Below the pieces are notes generated by a model, which saw nothing but the letters and a program-made list of their open reading frames with translations, had not been told where the DNA came from and did not search any database. DNA of 49,172 bases from Flavobacteriales bacterium (GTDB lineage Bacteria > Bacteroidota > Bacteroidia > Flavobacteriales_F > PHOS-HE28): contig JAEUSV010000045.1 in the NCBI GenBank assembly GCA_016788485.1, positions 1 to 49,172 of the forward strand, written 5' to 3'. Positions 8,847 through 16,716 of the stretch are shown here, one piece after another. A program made the translations under genes and the position numbers. Numbering within the stretch: position 1 is the stretch's first letter; every line of letters begins with the position of its first letter.

Positions 8847-9818
8847 ATGGACACCAAGGCACTTCTTCTCCGCGGTTCGATCGGCATCGCCCTCCTGACC
8901 CTGATCCCCGCGACCACCGCTTCCGCCCGCCAGAACGCGCACCTCGTGGTGGATGGCAAGCTGAAAGTGAAAGGCGCCTCCCTGGAGGGCGCACGGATGG
9001 TGATGGTCGACGGCTCGGGCAACGTGCTGGTGATGGAGCAGGGACTGGAGCACTTCACCGTGCCCATGGACTACAACGCGAACTACCTCATGGCCTTCGA
9101 GCGCGCGGGCTGTGTGAGCAAGCAGGTGCTGTTCGACACCTCCCTGCCGTTCAGTGCATCGCTCGAGGAGGAGCGCACCTTCCTGTTCGAGGTCACGCTC
9201 ATGGCGCCGCCGGAAGGGCAGCAGTTCGTGTACGCCGGCCCGGTGGCGCAGGTCCACTATGTGGCGTCCATCCACGACTTCGGCTACGACACGGACTACC
9301 GCGTGAAGACCCCGCCGCTGCTGCTGGAGCACATGGCGCGTGCGCAGGCAGGGGAGCGGCCCGCCCGCGATCGGGTGGTGGTCGTGGAGCCGATCAAGGA
9401 GGCTGCGCACGCTCCGGCAACGAGCGCGGAACCCGAGCGCCATGCGGAGCGCGAGATGCCGCTGGTGCATCGCACCGGTGCGGGGCCTGCGGTCCGTGCG
9501 GAACCTGCGCGCGCTGCGGTGCCTGCCATCGAGGTGAAGCGCGTGGTAAGGCCCGCGCCAACGCCAGCACCGGTCCGGGCGAAGGCCCCGCAGCCCGAGG
9601 TGGTGGCCCCGGTGCCTGCCGCCACCGCGGACCAGGTCCAGCAGCGGCAGGATGAGGTGGTGGTGGAGCACTTGCGCGTCACCCACATCGCGCGGATCCG
9701 GCAAGGCGACCGGATCACCGAGTACCGCCGCGTGGAGACCCGCTATGGCCAGGTGTACTACTTCCGCGACGGCGGCCCGGTGCCGGCGAGCACCTACTTC
9801 ACCGCCGTCGGTCGTTAG
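8847..9818 (+). CDS. Secreted protein of unknown function, paralogue 2
   Basis: A 323-residue protein that is the tandem paralogue of the preceding gene. The signal peptide is ALLLRGSIGIALLTLIPATTASA. The N-terminal domain aligns well with its neighbour: LVVDGKLKVKGASLEGARMV for LELDGILRVKGGDISGARML, and GPVAQVHYVASIHDFGYDTD for GPVAQVHFVAEIDDFGYDKD. The linker is again Ala/Pro/Glu-rich but differs in sequence. The C-terminal domain reads TEYRRVETRYGQVYYFRDGG. The pattern suggests gene duplication with conserved ends and a fast-drifting linker. It has no T9SS sorting tail. The stop codon overlaps the stop of the convergent nuclease gene by three bases (9815-9818). Function unknown. Confidence 0.8.
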   Translation: MDTKALLLRGSIGIALLTLIPATTASARQNAHLVVDGKLKVKGASLEGARMVMVDGSGNVLVMEQGLEHFTVPMDYNANYLMAFERAGCVSKQVLFDTSLPFSASLEEERTFLFEVTLMAPPEGQQFVYAGPVAQVHYVASIHDFGYDTDYRVKTPPLLLEHMARAQAGERPARDRVVVVEPIKEAAHAPATSAEPERHAEREMPLVHRTGAGPAVRAEPARAAVPAIEVKRVVRPAPTPAPVRAKAPQPEVVAPVPAATADQVQQRQDEVVVEHLRVTHIARIRQGDRITEYRRVETRYGQVYYFRDGGPVPASTYFTAVGR

Positions 9819-11767
9819 TGGGTCACCACTGATCCGCCTTGGGGGGCATCGCCTTCGAAGCGCCACAGGTAGGCGCCCGGGGCCAACCCGCGCGTAGGCA
9901 CCTGCAAGGTGGTGCCGTTCATGGTCCAGCTGCCCACCGCGCGCCCCAAGGCGTCCAGCAGTCGCAACGGGCCTTGCGCATCGCCGGTGGAAGGGGTGAA
10001 CACGAGCATGTCGTCGACCACGCGTACCTGCATCGTGTGCTCCTCGCGCTGGTCGGCGATGCCCACGGGCAACAGGAAGGCATCCAGCCCCACCAGCACC
10101 GGGTCGTGGTCGCTGCAGCGGAAGGCGTTGGGCTGGTACAGGGCCAGGTTGGCATCGGCGTAGCTCAGCGCGGGCGGTTCATCGCTGTTGATGGGCCAGG
10201 TGCCGGCGCCGCTCAAGGCATCCACCAGCGCCTGCGTGCCGAACGCATGGTCGAGCGTGCCGAAGGCGCCGGCGTAGAAGTAGCTGTAGGAGCCGGCGGG
10301 CAGCAGGTCGCTGAAGCCGTTGGCGCGCAACAGGTCCACCGGGTCCTCCTGGCCGTAGGCGTTCATGTCGCCGAGCACCACCTGCGCATCGATGCCCGTG
10401 GCCTGCCGGATGTCGCTCCAGCTCTGCAGCAGCAGGTCCACCTGGTCGCGGCGTGTGCCGTTGAAGCAGCCCTGGCCATCGCCGAGGTCCTGGTCGTCCT
10501 GGCTGCCGCCGCCGCAGATCTTGCTGCGCAGGTGCATGCCGCTCACCAGCACGCGGCCGCCCGTGGCATTCACCAGGAAGCCCTGGGTGTAATGCGGGCG
10601 CTGGTACAAGGTGGTGTTCAGCGTGTACAGGGGCGTGCACGGCGTTACCGTGGCGGCGCGGTACCACATCACGCTCTTGGTGCCGCCGCTGGTGTACGTC
10701 TCCGGCACCGAGGTGTAAGGCGAGCCCACCACGGCGTTCAGCGCGGCCAGCAGGTCGGCGGGCGCCGCGGTGTTGGCCTGCAGCTCGTGCAGCACCAGCA
10801 CATCGGCATCCAGTGCGGCCAGGGCGCTCACCAATTTGGTCCGCTGGCGGCCGAGCTCGGCGCTGTTCGCGGCGCCCCATTGCCCGAGGGTGGTCCAGTA
10901 GTTCAGCACGTTCAGGCTGGCCACGCGCAGCTGGCCGCCCACCGCAGGCACCGGGGGGCGCAGGGCATGCACAAGGGGGATGGCACCGGCGGGCTGCAGG
11001 CGGTAGGCGTTGTAGCCGTAGGAGAGCACGGCGGTGAGGTTGGTGACGGTGCTACCCGCACGCAGCGTGCCCTCCGCGCCGATCAGCGGGGGCGGGGAGG
11101 GGTAGCTCGCGTTGCGCCCGTCGTCGAGGATCAGGCGGCTGAAGCTGTTGAGGTCGGCCTGCGCGGTAACGGCCGCCACGTTGCCCAAGCCCAGGGTGGT
11201 GGTGCCGCTGGCGACCGCATCGTTCGGGTCCACGACCTCGGTGGGCGTCATCAAGCGCTCGGGCGCCAGCGTCACCTGGCCGTACTGTACCCAATCGCTC
11301 ACATCGGTCACCACCAGGTCGCCGGGGATGCGCACCAGCATGCCCTCGTACCGCTCGAAGTACACCAGGAAGGGCACCGGCAGCGTGAGGTCGGTGGGCG
11401 TTACCGTGCCCGTGCCCAGCACCTGCGCCGGGGCCGTGGCGGAGAGCTCGGTGAGCCCTTGGAACTCGAGCATGCTGCCGGTCACCTGCACGCGCTGCCC
11501 CACGGACAGGCCCGTGGCATTGGGTTGGTACACGAAGAGCCCGTTGCTGGTGAGCGGGTCGGTGTCGCAGGTGGGGTCCTCGATGAAGTAGCCGCCGAGC
11601 GATCCGCTGCCCAGGTGGATGGCGGTGATGATGCCCGTGGTGGTGACGGTCTGGCCCGCGTACGGCGTGTTGGGACCGGTGCCCTGCAGCTGGCAGATGG
11701 GCGTGACCTGGGCGAGGCTGAACGAGGAGGCCACCGCGAAAGCGGCGGCAAGAAGGTGGCGGCGCAT
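9815..11767 (-). CDS. Secreted endonuclease/exonuclease/phosphatase-family nuclease with T9SS tail
   Basis: A 650-residue secreted protein. After the signal peptide (RRHLLAAAFAVASSFSLAQ) comes an OB-like region typical of ExeM-type extracellular nucleases (GQTVTTTGIITAI, GYFIEDPTCD). The endonuclease/exonuclease/phosphatase fold starts near GQLRVASLNVLNYW, with the conserved DADVLVLHELQ strand, a GDMNAYG segment and the terminal SDHDPVLVGL motif. All metal- and phosphate-binding motifs I look for are present. The last 75 or so residues (LLDALGRAVGSW, VPTRGLAPGAYLWRF) form a sorting-tail-like domain. The likely role is degradation of extracellular DNA for phosphate or nucleotides. I use ATG 11767; a GTG at 11773 would overlap the stop of the upstream OstA-like gene. 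It is probably the last gene of the OmpH-OstA-nuclease run. Confidence 0.85.
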   Translation of the reverse strand: MRRHLLAAAFAVASSFSLAQVTPICQLQGTGPNTPYAGQTVTTTGIITAIHLGSGSLGGYFIEDPTCDTDPLTSNGLFVYQPNATGLSVGQRVQVTGSMLEFQGLTELSATAPAQVLGTGTVTPTDLTLPVPFLVYFERYEGMLVRIPGDLVVTDVSDWVQYGQVTLAPERLMTPTEVVDPNDAVASGTTTLGLGNVAAVTAQADLNSFSRLILDDGRNASYPSPPPLIGAEGTLRAGSTVTNLTAVLSYGYNAYRLQPAGAIPLVHALRPPVPAVGGQLRVASLNVLNYWTTLGQWGAANSAELGRQRTKLVSALAALDADVLVLHELQANTAAPADLLAALNAVVGSPYTSVPETYTSGGTKSVMWYRAATVTPCTPLYTLNTTLYQRPHYTQGFLVNATGGRVLVSGMHLRSKICGGGSQDDQDLGDGQGCFNGTRRDQVDLLLQSWSDIRQATGIDAQVVLGDMNAYGQEDPVDLLRANGFSDLLPAGSYSYFYAGAFGTLDHAFGTQALVDALSGAGTWPINSDEPPALSYADANLALYQPNAFRCSDHDPVLVGLDAFLLPVGIADQREEHTMQVRVVDDMLVFTPSTGDAQGPLRLLDALGRAVGSWTMNGTTLQVPTRGLAPGAYLWRFEGDAPQGGSVVTH

Positions 11768-11772
11768 GAGCA

Positions 11773-13332
11773 CTAGGGTGCTTCGAAGATACCGGCGCGG
11801 TCGGCCGGACGCTCGGCGGCGCGCCAGCGGAAGCCTTTCAGGATGCGCTCCTCCTCGGGCACCTGGTCCTCGGGGTACAGGGTGGCATCGGGCCGGGTGA
11901 TGAAGGTGATGCGCTGCACGCGCCCTTCGCCCACGCTCACGATCAGGCGGCTGCAGTCGGCGCGGTTCACGCCGATGAGCTCTTCGCGGCCCTCGCGCAT
12001 CTCCTTGGGGTGGTACACGGTGCGGCAGGTGCCGGTGGCCTCGATGCGGTGCAGCTCATCCCCGCGGAACAGCCCCACCATGTAAGTGCCGGTCACCTGG
12101 TCGTAGTGCGCGCTGTCCACGCGGCTGGCCAGGAAGGCGTCCTCGTCCACGTACAGCGTGTCGGCGCGCCCGTCGCGCAGCTTGATGCGCATGCGCCGCC
12201 CGGTGATCTGGTCGGCGCCGCTCCAAAGGGCGGGCGCCCCGTGCAGGCGCAGCAGGCTGTCGGCCTGCACGTACCGCATGGTGTCGCACACGCCCTGCAG
12301 GTCGGCCTTGAAGAAGCGCACCCCGCGCCGGGCGAGGATGGTGCGCTTCCCGCTGCTGTCGCTGCTGGCGAAGAGCGTGTCGGCGTGCAGGAAGAGGCTG
12401 TCCTCGCCCATGCGCAGCACCAGCTCGGCCCGGTCGGTCATGTGGCTGCTGCGCGTCCGCTCGTCGTAGCGCCCGCGTCCGCCGCGCACCAGCACCTTGT
12501 TCGCGGTGTCGCGCGCCTCCACGTGCCCCCACGCTTCGCCCAGGCCGGCGTTGCGGTCGTAGCGCAGGGTGTCGCCGGTGAGCTCCTGGCCGTCCTTCAG
12601 CAGGATGCGGCCCGCGCGGTCGAAGAGGCCCATGTCGCGCCGGGTGTCGTAGCTGCCGCGCTCGCACCACATGCGCGTGCCGCCGCTGATGATGCTGGTG
12701 GGGCCGAAGAAGCGCGCCACGCCGCTGGTGGTGGTGTAGTGCAGCGTGTCGCCGGTGATGGTGCGGTCGGGGCCCTGCAGCACCACATCGTCGCTGAAGA
12801 TGAAGATGTGCGCCCCGGCGAGGTAGCTGCCGCGGCCGCTGGTGAGGGTGTTGTTCTCCTTGCGGCTCACGAGCGTACCGCCGCCGGTGTAGGTGGCCAC
12901 GCGCTTGCCGATGTCGTAGATCAGGTGCTCGGTGCTCAGCTGCATGTCGCGGTCGTTCAGGCGCACCTCGCCGTCGAGCTCCGCGATGCGGTCCTTGCCG
13001 CTGTAGTGCAGGCTGCGGCCGCTCAGGTCGAGCGTGTCGCCCTGCCGGATGCTGATGCGGCCGAAGGCGTCCACGCGCTGGTCCTCGTGGATGTACGCGC
13101 TGTCGCACGCCATCACCGCGCCCTCGTGCTTGAAACGCGCGTTGCCGATCAGGCGCTGCGCGCCGTTGGCGATGGCCTTGTCGCTGGTCCACTGGTCGGC
13201 GCCGAGGATCTCGATGCGCGTGCCGCCTTGCTGCACCGCGGATTGCGCGTACAGCTCCAGCGCTTGCAGCGCGGTAACAAGGAGGATCGTGCGGAGCACC
13301 AAGGACCGTTCGCTGGGCCGCACCGCGATCAT
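11773..13332 (-). CDS. OstA/LptA-like envelope protein
   Basis: A 519-residue protein with an N-terminal hydrophobic signal (LRTILLVTALQALELYAQS). The body is built of OstA/LptA-type beta-jellyroll repeats, for example GNARFKHEGAVMACDSAYIH, HYSGKDRIAELDGEVRLND and HYTTTSGVARFFGPTSI. The family binds lipopolysaccharide in the periplasm and carries it to the outer membrane. The Bacteroidota versions are longer than proteobacterial LptA (about 185 residues), and this one fits that longer class. It lies 10 bp downstream of ompH and is followed 5 bp later by the nuclease gene, so the three look co-transcribed. The C-terminal 30 residues (EDQVPEEERILKGFRWRAAERP) carry no repeat. The exact place in the Lpt bridge is inference. 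Confidence 0.8.
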   Translation of the reverse strand: MIAVRPSERSLVLRTILLVTALQALELYAQSAVQQGGTRIEILGADQWTSDKAIANGAQRLIGNARFKHEGAVMACDSAYIHEDQRVDAFGRISIRQGDTLDLSGRSLHYSGKDRIAELDGEVRLNDRDMQLSTEHLIYDIGKRVATYTGGGTLVSRKENNTLTSGRGSYLAGAHIFIFSDDVVLQGPDRTITGDTLHYTTTSGVARFFGPTSIISGGTRMWCERGSYDTRRDMGLFDRAGRILLKDGQELTGDTLRYDRNAGLGEAWGHVEARDTANKVLVRGGRGRYDERTRSSHMTDRAELVLRMGEDSLFLHADTLFASSDSSGKRTILARRGVRFFKADLQGVCDTMRYVQADSLLRLHGAPALWSGADQITGRRMRIKLRDGRADTLYVDEDAFLASRVDSAHYDQVTGTYMVGLFRGDELHRIEATGTCRTVYHPKEMREGREELIGVNRADCSRLIVSVGEGRVQRITFITRPDATLYPEDQVPEEERILKGFRWRAAERPADRAGIFEAP

Positions 13333-13342
13333 CGTGCCGGGC

Positions 13343-13993
13343 TCACTTCTTCGCGGCCGCCTTGCGGGCGCGATAGTCCGCGTTGAGGGCCGCGATCAGC
13401 GGGCCGGTGATGTCGAGGGCCGTGTTGCCGCACCAGATGTCGCCGGGTTCCTGCACACGAAGAATGAGGTCGAAACCGGCCGTTGCGTTGATCGCGGCCA
13501 GTTGATCGTCAATGGCCTTGTTCGTTTCCTGCAGCACGCTCAGCTGGATCTCGTCGAGGTTCTGTTGCGAACGGGCCTGCAGCTCCTGGATCTCGGCCGC
13601 ATAGCCCTGCAGCTCACGCTCCGCGGCTTCACGCTGGGCCTGGGTGCTGTACACGTCCTGCTCCATCAGCTCCTTCTGGCGCTTGCGGGCATGGGCCATC
13701 TTCCGGGAGAGTTCCTCCTCCAGGCGCTTGCCCTCCCCAAGAACGAACCCTTTACGGTCCTCGAAGAGCTCATAACCGTCGAGCACCGAGTCGAGCTGGT
13801 AGTAGGCGATGCGCACGCCGCTCAGTGCCGTGGTGTCGCGCACCACCGCCGGTGCGATCACCGCGCTGCTGTCGTTGGCCGCGACCGCCGCGGCGGCGTT
13901 CGTTGCGGAGGGCGAGCGGAACAGAGCCCACGCCACGAGCGCGGTGAGCAGGACGTTCCAGGCGATGAGGGCCGTGCCGAAGGATTTGTTCAT
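13343..13993 (-). CDS. OmpH/Skp-family periplasmic chaperone
   Basis: A 216-residue protein of the OmpH/Skp family, which holds unfolded outer-membrane proteins in the periplasm. The N-terminus has a hydrophobic anchor (ALIAWNVLLTALVAWALF) and then a low-complexity Ala stretch. The core begins at VRIAYYQLDSVLDGYELFED, a hallmark of the family, followed by a long helical, highly charged coiled coil (EGKRLEEELSRKMAHARKRQ, AQREAAERELQGYAAEIQEL) and a closing LILRVQ strand. The start ATG 13993 is chosen because an upstream in-frame ATG (14032) would add a poor extension and the -7-like box at 14017-14024 lies between them. It is the first gene of a run with ostA-like and the nuclease. Confidence 0.85.
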   Translation of the reverse strand: MNKSFGTALIAWNVLLTALVAWALFRSPSATNAAAAVAANDSSAVIAPAVVRDTTALSGVRIAYYQLDSVLDGYELFEDRKGFVLGEGKRLEEELSRKMAHARKRQKELMEQDVYSTQAQREAAERELQGYAAEIQELQARSQQNLDEIQLSVLQETNKAIDDQLAAINATAGFDLILRVQEPGDIWCGNTALDITGPLIAALNADYRARKAAAKK

Positions 13994-14016
13994 GCGATAG
14001 GGTGCGAAAGCGCGCG

Positions 14017-14024
14017 CGAAGGTA
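14017..14024 (-). promoter_or_regulatory. -7-like box upstream of ompH
   Basis: TACCTTCG on the minus strand, 23 nt from ATG 13993. Its position supports this start over the ATG at 14032. Confidence 0.4.
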
Positions 14025-14047
14025 AGCCCCACGCGCCCGCCCGTGCC

Positions 14048-16150
14048 CTACCGCACCACCACCAGCTTGCCGTGGCGCACCCCCTTGGGCGTGGTCACCA
14101 ACACCTGGTAGGTGCCGGCGGCCAGGGTGCGCACATCGAGCACCAGGCGTTGCGCGCCCGGCGCCACGGCCTGCCCCTGCACGCGGTGCCCGGCCAGGTC
14201 GAACACGGCCAGTTCCGTGGCGGTGCCGTCGAGGCCCTCGAGCACGGCCTGGTCGGCGGCCGGGTTGGGCTGCAGCACCAGGGAGGGCAGCGCGCGTTCG
14301 GCCAGGCCCGCGATCACGTCGATGCTCACGCACGCCGTGTCGTTCTGGGCATCGCTGTCGTTGGGCCATCCGGTCCACGCGCAGAAAGCGCCGCTGGCGG
14401 TGGTCTCGGGCAGGAAGGGGGTGTTGAAGAGGAAGAGCACCGAGTCGCCGGGGGGGATGGGCGCGCCGGTGTAGTTCTGCGTTACCGCGGGCTCGTTGGC
14501 GAACCGGTAGCTCACGGGGAAACCGGTGATGGGCTGGTTGCCGAAGTTCTTCACCCAGGTGCGCACGTTCACCGGCTGGCTCACCTGCAGGCCGTCCACC
14601 AGGCCGAAGAAGCCCGTGCACCCGGCGTCGAACACGGGCAGCTGCTCGATCCGCAGCCCCAGGTGGAAGTCGGCGATGTCCTGGTCGCGGTACTCGGCCC
14701 ATACGCCGCCGAGCACCTCGTAGGCGCGCAGGCTGGCCGGCGCCACCACGTCCTGCGCGATGTTCACGTTCTGTCCTTGCATATACCACTCCACCCACAG
14801 CGTGCCGTCGTTGAGCACGAAGGGGTTCGCCAGCGGGTGCACGTGGTCGCCGGGGGTGCCCTGCGCACCGGTCACGAAAACCGAGTCGAGCAGGGTGCCG
14901 GGGCCGCCGTTGGGGCCGTCGTCGTCGTACACCTTCATGGTGTAGCCGGCCAGGCCCGCGTTGCTGTTGATGCGGATGGTGGTGCCGCTGATGTAGCAGG
15001 GGTAGTAGGGGGGCAGGATGTGCATGCCCACGCCACCGTCACCACCGTTCCACCCGATGCCGATGCCATCGTCGGAGGGGCCTGCCCATTGCGCGGTAAG
15101 CGCGAGCAGGGTGGTGTCGTAGGCCACCAGCTCCTGCGTGAAGGTGTTGTTGCTGGCCACGAGCTCGTTGGGCACAGGGTCGATGGACACCACGTAGCGG
15201 TGCGTGCCGCCCTGCGTGGCGGTGAAGGTGTTGGGGAAGGTGAGGGTGGCCGCCACCCCAGGGCCCAGCGGACCCACCGTCAGCGAATCCTCCAACAGCA
15301 GCTGGAAGTCGCGGAACACGTTGGCGCGCACCTTCACCAGGCCCAGGGGCTGGTTGCCGGTGTTGCGCACGAAGGTGGTGAGCGTGGTGGGCGCCCCGTT
15401 CCGCTGCAGGGTGAGCCCGCGGCTGCCCTCGGCCGTCAGCCATTCCACCGCCGCATCGGTCACGTCCAGCAGGGGCACGGCGGGGTTGTAGAAGCGGATC
15501 GCGTAGCCGGGGGCGGGGTAGGAGCCGTTCGTGGCCATCAGCCCGATGTCGCCGGTAAGGCTCTCGATGCCGCAGATGGGCCCGTTGCTGCTGCTGATGC
15601 CGCTCTGCGCCTGGTACTGCACCGTAATGGTGCTGTCCTGCTTGTTCATGATGATCTGGAACGTGTTGCTGCCGGTCCAGCCGGGGGCCGTTACGCTCCA
15701 GAAGGGCACGTTGATGTAGCTCACCACCAGGCTGTCGAGGTCGTCGTACAGGTAGCACTGGCCGGGGTTGCCCGCCCCCGCGAAGCTCAGGTCGGTCATG
15801 AAACCGGCCACGTAGTCGTTGGTGGCGCCCGCGGTGGGGATGAAGGGGAAGGGCGCCGCGATGTTGCTGTTGTTGAAGACGAGGTAGCCGTTGCTGCCGA
15901 TCCACACCTTCTTGATGTCGTACCAGTAGTAGGGCGCGTTGGTGGCCAGCACCACGGGGCCCACCACGTTGTCGTCCGCCAGGCCTGTGACCAAGGTGCC
16001 GGTCTGCGTGATGTCGATCCAGTTGTACACCGGGCCGCCGGGCTCGTTGCTGTCCTTCCAGATGTACCCGTACTGGTCGGGGCCGCCGCTGGCGGCGTTC
16101 AGCAGCGTGGGCAGGGCGAAAAGGCAGGAGAGGGTAAGCGTCCGGACCAT
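14048..16150 (-). CDS. Large T9SS-sorted secreted protein
   Basis: A 700-residue secreted protein without an enzymatic motif that I can identify. The signal peptide is VRTLTLSCLFALPTLLNAAS. The N-terminal half (YIWKDSNEPGGPVYNWIDI, WIGSNGYLVFNNSNIAAPFP) resembles the lectin/jelly-roll-like openings of Bacteroidota surface proteins. The middle has CARDB/Ig-like segments about adhesion (RNTGNQPLGLVKV, VKNFGNQPITGFPVSYRFAN). The last 80 residues are a type A sorting tail (LQPNPAADQ, VFDLAGHRVQG, LAAGTYQVLVTT, GKLVVVR). ATG 16150 gives the signal peptide; an ATG 58 codons upstream would run into the repeat array. A box AAAAGATA (minus TATCTTTT) lies 20 nt upstream. Confidence 0.82.
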   Translation of the reverse strand: MVRTLTLSCLFALPTLLNAASGGPDQYGYIWKDSNEPGGPVYNWIDITQTGTLVTGLADDNVVGPVVLATNAPYYWYDIKKVWIGSNGYLVFNNSNIAAPFPFIPTAGATNDYVAGFMTDLSFAGAGNPGQCYLYDDLDSLVVSYINVPFWSVTAPGWTGSNTFQIIMNKQDSTITVQYQAQSGISSSNGPICGIESLTGDIGLMATNGSYPAPGYAIRFYNPAVPLLDVTDAAVEWLTAEGSRGLTLQRNGAPTTLTTFVRNTGNQPLGLVKVRANVFRDFQLLLEDSLTVGPLGPGVAATLTFPNTFTATQGGTHRYVVSIDPVPNELVASNNTFTQELVAYDTTLLALTAQWAGPSDDGIGIGWNGGDGGVGMHILPPYYPCYISGTTIRINSNAGLAGYTMKVYDDDGPNGGPGTLLDSVFVTGAQGTPGDHVHPLANPFVLNDGTLWVEWYMQGQNVNIAQDVVAPASLRAYEVLGGVWAEYRDQDIADFHLGLRIEQLPVFDAGCTGFFGLVDGLQVSQPVNVRTWVKNFGNQPITGFPVSYRFANEPAVTQNYTGAPIPPGDSVLFLFNTPFLPETTASGAFCAWTGWPNDSDAQNDTACVSIDVIAGLAERALPSLVLQPNPAADQAVLEGLDGTATELAVFDLAGHRVQGQAVAPGAQRLVLDVRTLAAGTYQVLVTTPKGVRHGKLVVVR

Positions 16151-16170
16151 GGGCGGTGGGTTTGGGGATG

Positions 16171-16178
16171 AAAAGATA
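16171..16178 (-). promoter_or_regulatory. -7-like box upstream of the 700-residue T9SS protein
   Basis: TATCTTTT on the minus strand, 20 nt from ATG 16150. Confidence 0.4.
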
Positions 16179-16216
16179 ACCGCGGGGGCGCAATGCCGTG
16201 CTCCCTGCGCAGGCCG

Positions 16217-16656
16217 CCCTGGCGAATGTCCCCCTGAGCCCGTCGAAGGGGCGAAGGATCCGCCAACGCCGGGAAGGGGTCTGCCTGGGCAGTTCGTTAG
16301 TTGAGATGCTTCGTTCCTCAGCATGACAGTTGTGGGGGCAGCCCTTACCGAGTTGTCATCCTGAGCAGAGCGAAGGATCTCTCAGCACCGTGAAGAGGGC
16401 TGCCTGGGCAGTGCGTTATTGGAGATGCTTCGTTCCTCAGCATGACAGTTGTGGGGGCAGCCCTTACCGAGTTGTCATCCTGAGTCCCGAGAATTCGGGA
16501 CGAAGGATCCGCCAACGCCGCGAATGGGGCTGCCTGGGCGTTCGTCCGTGGTGAGATGCTTCGTTCCTCAGCATGACAGTTGTGGGGGCAGCCCTTACCG
16601 AGTTGTCATCCTGAGTTCGCTTCCCTGGCGAATGTCCCCCTGAGCCCGTCGAAGGG
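16217..16656. repeat. Palindromic repeat array, three units with flanking direct repeats
   Basis: A non-coding block in the 566-bp gap between the two minus-strand genes. Three near-identical units of about 114 bp lie at 16252-16365, 16371-16484 and 16501-16615. Each starts CGAAGGATC, contains GATGCTTCGTTCCTCAGCAT and ends TGTCATCCTGAG, so the ends are inverted relatives of one another. The units are joined by different linkers: CAGAG (16366-16370) and a small palindrome TCCCGAGAATTCGGGA (16485-16500). The whole is bounded by identical 34-bp direct copies at 16217-16250 and 16623-16656, both containing CCCTGAGCCCGTCGAAGGG. This recalls the TCATCCTGAG...CGAAGGATC intergenic repeats seen in many genomes. 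No transposase is present. The short ORFs inside are not genes. Confidence 0.9.
16485..16500. repeat. Linker palindrome inside the array
   Basis: TCCCGA, GAAT, TCGGGA: a 6-bp stem between unit 2 and unit 3. The other junctions use different sequences at this same position. Confidence 0.75.
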
Positions 16657-16716
16657 CTACACAGTTCCTCGGCGGTGAAGCGCCACCATGCGCAAGTTGA
16701 GCGGCGGCCCGTGCGC

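Noticed and set aside
16252..16615. CRISPR array
   Set aside because: The repeated units are 114 bp and near-identical, and there are no unique spacers of 30-40 bp and no cas genes.
16330..16643. Short ORFs within the palindromic array
   Set aside because: They read the repeat itself (the same peptide twice) and have no protein-like composition.
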